Positions 60,741-64,000 of a stretch of DNA of 64,000 nt are shown here, piece by piece. The DNA is taken from assembly GCF_000236785.1 (NCBI RefSeq), contig NZ_AGUF01000010.1, forward strand, positions 1 to 64,000, in the 5' to 3' direction. Position 1 is the first letter of the stretch; each line of letters starts with the position of its first letter. The notes beneath the pieces are model-generated. The model did no database searches, was not told the origin of the DNA, and was given only the letters and a program-made list of their open reading frames with translations. This DNA comes from Achromobacter arsenitoxydans SY8 (GTDB lineage: Bacteria; Pseudomonadota; Gammaproteobacteria; Burkholderiales; Burkholderiaceae_B). Both the position numbers and the translations under genes were made by a program.

Positions 60741-62060
60741 TTACTGCGCGCGCACCGGCTGCGGCGCCGCGCCGATCTCCTTGCGCACCTTGGCCACATC
60801 CGAGGCGCTGACAGCCGCCCCCTTGTTGCCCCAGCTCGACCGCACGAAACTCACCACGTCGGCGACTTCCTTGTCGGTCATGCGCCAATCGAAGCCCGGC
60901 ATCGCGTACGCCGTCGGCGCCGACGCCGTGCCCGGCATCTGCGCGCCCTTGAGCACGATGTGGATCAGCGAGGCCGGATCGGCCGAGTTCACCGTCGAGC
61001 TCAGCGCCAGCTGCGGGAAGGTTTCCGAGTAGCCCTTGCCGGTGCTGCGGTGGCAGGCCGCGCAGTTGTTCAGGAAGGCCATGGCGCCGTCGCCCTTGTC
61101 CTTGCCGGTGCGCAGCGCTTGCGCCACGGACTCGTCATAGGCCAGCGGCTTGGTGGCGTCCTTGTTCACCGGAGGCAGGCTCTTCAGGTACACCGCGATG
61201 GCGTTCAGGTCGTCGTCGGTCAGGTGCTGCGTGCTTTCCTCGACCACCTGGGCCATGCCGCCAAAGGCCGCGGAATGGCCGTTGCGGCCGGACTTCAGGA
61301 AGGTCGTGATGTCTTCCTTGCTCCAGCTGCCCAGGCCGTCGGTGACGTCGCCGCGCAGGTTCTTGGCCAGCCAGCCTTCCACCACGCCGCCCGACAGGAA
61401 GGCCGAGCCGTCCGCGTCCGTCAGCGCCTTTTCCTGCAACGCCACGCCGCGCGGCGTGTGGCAGGTGCTGCAATGGCCCAGACCTTCGACCAGGTACTGG
61501 CCGCGCAGCAACGCCTGCTTGTCGGCGCCGCTCAGGTCCGCCGTGACGGGAGCCGTCGCGACGTCCGGCGCAAACATCCAGCGCCACACGGTCAGCGGCC
61601 AGCGCATCGACATCGGCCAGATGATGTCGGTGTCCTTGTTCTCCTGCTTCACCGGCTCGACGCCGTGCATGAAGTAGGCGTACAGGGCCTTCACATCGTC
61701 GGGCGTGACCTTGGCGTAGGCCGTGTACGGCATGGCCGGGTACAGCGAATGTCCGTCCTTGGCCACGCCGTGGCGCACGGCCCGGTCGAAGTCCTCGTAC
61801 GAATAATTGCCGATGCCCGTTTCCTTGTCCGGCGTGATGTTGGTGGAATAGATCATGCCCAGCGGCGAATCTATCCCCAGGCCGCCGGCAAAGGGCTTGC
61901 CGCCCTTGGCCGTGTGGCAGGCAATACAGTCGCCGGCGCGCGACAGGTACTCGCCCTGCTTGATCATCTGCGCATCGGTCGAAGCCGGCGTGCCGTCCGC
62001 GGCAAACGCGGCGCTGGCGACCAGGGCCGAGAAGGCCGCAACAATGGTCTGCTTAATCAT
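60741..62060 (-). CDS. Triheme cytochrome c subunit of a membrane gluconate/sugar-acid dehydrogenase
   Basis: Exported cytochrome of 439 residues. Signal peptide 1-21 (AFAA), then three haem motifs: Cys45-IA-Cys-His49, Cys196-ST-Cys-His200 and Cys332-AA-Cys-His336, with methionine ligands expected in the loops after each. The arrangement is that of the cytochrome subunit of gluconate 2-dehydrogenase and alcohol dehydrogenase complexes, which pass electrons from the flavin subunit to ubiquinone at the inner membrane. It follows the flavoprotein gene by 12 bases. A strong terminator lies downstream. Confidence 0.93.
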   Translation of the reverse strand: MIKQTIVAAFSALVASAAFAADGTPASTDAQMIKQGEYLSRAGDCIACHTAKGGKPFAGGLGIDSPLGMIYSTNITPDKETGIGNYSYEDFDRAVRHGVAKDGHSLYPAMPYTAYAKVTPDDVKALYAYFMHGVEPVKQENKDTDIIWPMSMRWPLTVWRWMFAPDVATAPVTADLSGADKQALLRGQYLVEGLGHCSTCHTPRGVALQEKALTDADGSAFLSGGVVEGWLAKNLRGDVTDGLGSWSKEDITTFLKSGRNGHSAAFGGMAQVVEESTQHLTDDDLNAIAVYLKSLPPVNKDATKPLAYDESVAQALRTGKDKGDGAMAFLNNCAACHRSTGKGYSETFPQLALSSTVNSADPASLIHIVLKGAQMPGTASAPTAYAMPGFDWRMTDKEVADVVSFVRSSWGNKGAAVSASDVAKVRKEIGAAPQPVRAQ

Positions 62061-62072
62061 TGTTCCGTCTCC

Positions 62073-63848
62073 TTAAGCCTGGACCAGCGGGCCGGGGTTC
62101 TTCAGGTACTGATCGCGGATGGCCTGCGCGGCCCAGTACGCCAGCGCGCCCACCAGCCCGGTCGGGTTGTAGCCCATGTTCTGCGGGAACACGCAGGCGC
62201 CCATCACGAACACGTTCGGCACGTCCCAGCTCTGCAGGTACTTGTTGACCACGCTTTCCTTGGGAGTGGTGCCCATGATGGCGCCGCCCGTGTTGTGCGT
62301 GCTCTGGTAGACGCGCGTGTCGTAGCGCGCGCCCTTCTTGCGCACCGCCACAAAGTGCTTCTCGGGATTCATGGCCTTGGCCACGGTCTCCATCCGCTTG
62401 CCCATGTAGCCCAGCATGTCGAACTCGTTGTCGTGCCAGTCGAACGTCATGCGCAGCAGCGGCTGGCCATAGGCGTCCTTATAGGTCGGATCAAGCGACA
62501 GGTAGGCGTCGCGGTACGACATCACCGAACCGGAAATGCCGATCGTCATGAAGCGCTGGTAAGCGTCCTGCACGCCGGCCTTCCAGGCCGTGCCCCAGGT
62601 CGGGGTACCCGGCGTCGTCGGCGTCTGCTTGATGGGACGGCCGCCGTAGCGCACGTGGCGGATGCTGGCGCCGCCCACGAAGCCCAGCGGGCCGTGGTCG
62701 AACTGGTCGCCGTTCAGGTCGTCCATGCCCACGCCGCCCGCGCCGGTGCCGACGAAGGGGTTGAGCTGGGTGCCCTTGGGCAACAGCACGTTGACCGCGC
62801 CGTTCATCTGGTACGCGTAGTTCTTGCCGACCACGCCTTCGTTGGTCTTCGGGTCATACGGCTTGCCAATGCCCGACAGCAGCAGCAGGCGCACGTTGTG
62901 CATCTGGTAGGCCGACAGGATCACCAGGTCGGCGGGCTGCTCGATCTCGCGGCCCTGCGCGTCGATGTAGGTCACGCCCACGGCCTTCTTGCCGGTCGAA
63001 TCCAGGTTGACCTTGATCACCTGCGCTTGCGTGCGCAGTTCGAAGTTGGGCTTCTTCAGCAGCACCGGCAGAATGGTGGTCTGCGGCGAGGCCTTCGAAT
63101 ACATGTAGCAGCCGTAGTTCTCGCAGAAGCCGCAGAAATTACAGGGCCCCAGGCGCACGCCGTACGGATTGGTGTAGGGGCCGGAGGCATTGGCGGCCGG
63201 CGTGGGATACGGATTGAAGCCCACTTCGCGTGCCGCCTTGTCAAACAGCGACGCGCCGTAGGTCGTGGCCAGCGGGGGCAGCGGGAATTCCTTGCTGCGC
63301 TTGCCTTCCAGCGGGTTGCCGCCTTCCACGATCTTGCCGTTCAGGTTGCCGGCCTTGCCCGACGTGCCGCAGACATACTCGAACTTGCTGAAGTACGGCT
63401 CCAGTTCGTCATAGGTCACGCCGAAGTCCTGGATGGTCATGCCTTCCGGGATGAAATTCTTGCCGTAGCGGGTCTCGTAGCGGGTGCGCAGTTCCAGCTC
63501 TTCGGGCAGCACGCGGTAGTGCATGCCGTTCCAGTGAAAGCCCGCGCCGCCCACGCCCGTACCCAACAGGAACGAGCCATTCTGGCGGTACGGCACGGCC
63601 ACGTCGTCCACGCCGTGGCGGATCGTCACGGTTTCCTTGGACAGATCCTGGAACAGGTATCCGCGCACCGAGTACTTCAGTTCGTCGATCACCTTGGGGT
63701 ATTCGGCGTCCTTGGGCGTGTCCTGCATGCCGCCGCGCTCCAGCGCCAGCACCTGCAGGCCCGCTTCGGTCAGCTCCTGGCCCAGGATCGCACCGGTCCA
63801 GCCGAACCCGACCAGCACCGCATCAACTTTATCTTTCTTGATCGCCAT
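62073..63848 (-). CDS. GMC-type FAD dehydrogenase, large subunit of gluconate dehydrogenase-like complex
   Basis: Flavoprotein of 591 residues. The FAD-binding motif VGFGWTGAILGQELTEAG is at about 14-31 and GTGVGGAGFHWNGMHYR is the second GMC motif region. A cysteine cluster CNFCGFCENYGC at about 237-248 probably holds an iron-sulfur cluster, as in FAD glucose dehydrogenases of this type. The active-site histidine pair lies in the C-terminus around YQSTHNTGGAIMGTTP and NMGYNPTGLVGALAYWAAQ. No signal peptide of its own; it is exported with the small subunit, which has the Tat signal in this family. It oxidises a sugar acid or sugar in the periplasm. Confidence 0.92.
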   Translation of the reverse strand: MAIKKDKVDAVLVGFGWTGAILGQELTEAGLQVLALERGGMQDTPKDAEYPKVIDELKYSVRGYLFQDLSKETVTIRHGVDDVAVPYRQNGSFLLGTGVGGAGFHWNGMHYRVLPEELELRTRYETRYGKNFIPEGMTIQDFGVTYDELEPYFSKFEYVCGTSGKAGNLNGKIVEGGNPLEGKRSKEFPLPPLATTYGASLFDKAAREVGFNPYPTPAANASGPYTNPYGVRLGPCNFCGFCENYGCYMYSKASPQTTILPVLLKKPNFELRTQAQVIKVNLDSTGKKAVGVTYIDAQGREIEQPADLVILSAYQMHNVRLLLLSGIGKPYDPKTNEGVVGKNYAYQMNGAVNVLLPKGTQLNPFVGTGAGGVGMDDLNGDQFDHGPLGFVGGASIRHVRYGGRPIKQTPTTPGTPTWGTAWKAGVQDAYQRFMTIGISGSVMSYRDAYLSLDPTYKDAYGQPLLRMTFDWHDNEFDMLGYMGKRMETVAKAMNPEKHFVAVRKKGARYDTRVYQSTHNTGGAIMGTTPKESVVNKYLQSWDVPNVFVMGACVFPQNMGYNPTGLVGALAYWAAQAIRDQYLKNPGPLVQA

Positions 63849-63851
63849 GAT

Positions 63852-64000
63852 TTAACCCTTCTCCCCAGAGATAGACACGGGGCCATAGGGGTACTTCACA
63901 TTGGGCTGGTCGACCCAGTCCATAAAGTCGGCGCGCGCGCCGGGAAAGCCCACCATCTTCCAGCCCACCATGTTCTTGTTGCCGCCGTAGATCGGATCGG
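63852..64000 (-). CDS. Gluconate 2-dehydrogenase subunit 3 family protein, C-terminal part
   Basis: The last 48 or so codons are in the window, ending in TAA at 63852, 3 bases before the flavoprotein start. The residues PIYGGNKNMVGWKMVGFPGA and then YPYGPVSISGEKG are those of the small subunit (pfam-type gluconate 2-dehydrogenase subunit 3), which carries the Tat signal and chaperones the flavoprotein. The N-terminus lies beyond the right edge. Confidence 0.85.
   Translation of the reverse strand, partial: DPIYGGNKNMVGWKMVGFPGARADFMDWVDQPNVKYPYGPVSISGEKG

Noticed and set aside
59897-60799. Extended 300-codon version of the P-loop kinase
   Set aside because: The extra part is Arg/Pro-rich and reads through a terminator and leader; the ATG at 60451 has AGGAG.

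Overview
The window looks like chromosome from a high-GC betaproteobacterium of the Alcaligenaceae, most likely Achromobacter or a close Bordetella relative. This is inferred from the GC-rich codon usage, three orphan Bug-type (TctC-like) periplasmic receptors, many LysR and GntR regulators, a full Wsp operon and the style of the catabolic clusters. No search could be run. I saw no rRNA, tRNA, CRISPR array or intact insertion sequence.

Layout. 1-540: AT-richer edge with the 5' end of an AAA ATPase (minus) and an empty stretch. 540-7415: housekeeping and accessory genes (alanine exporter AlaE, a glutathione transferase, periplasmic SodC, DUF445 protein, cation/proton antiporter, AI-2E family permease, LysR regulator). 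7609-17092: a beta-oxidation operon (ECH/HAD fusion, thiolase, two acyl-CoA dehydrogenases, acyl-CoA ligase, Bug receptor) followed by a GntR regulator. 17100-20960: LysR regulator and divergent DHA2 drug exporter sharing a perfect dyad, then a Cys/Met PLP enzyme. 21240-30630 (plus): acid catabolism genes (DUF1932 dehydrogenase, two Bug receptors, RraA-like aldolase, D-2-hydroxyacid dehydrogenase, GntR, aldehyde dehydrogenase, 3-hydroxyisobutyrate dehydrogenase-like, MmgE/PrpD). 30668-41664 (minus): an apparently continuous 11-gene catabolic unit that starts with an FMN monooxygenase, AtuA-like and DUF4387 proteins, continues with a complete Liv-type ABC importer, a lactonase-like MBL hydrolase and MmgE/PrpD, and ends in a LysR gene. 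It is divergent from a second LysR gene and an unusual flavin reductase. 43966-52442 (minus): complete wspABCDEFR surface-sensing/c-di-GMP operon. 52693-55935: amidase, RlmN-like radical SAM enzyme, and a group III truncated haemoglobin behind a textbook FNR/ANR site. 55948-60603 (minus): a DNA-repair unit (P-loop kinase, FAN1 nuclease, RecB-nuclease/XPD-helicase fusion) preceded by what reads as a complete translational attenuator with a 20-residue leader peptide. 60741-64000 (minus): three-subunit membrane gluconate/sugar-acid dehydrogenase, the last subunit cut by the window edge.

The most interesting items are the Ile/Thr-type attenuator in front of a repair operon, the nuclease-helicase/FAN1 pair, and the 11-gene monooxygenase-lactonase operon, whose substrate cannot be read from the sequence.
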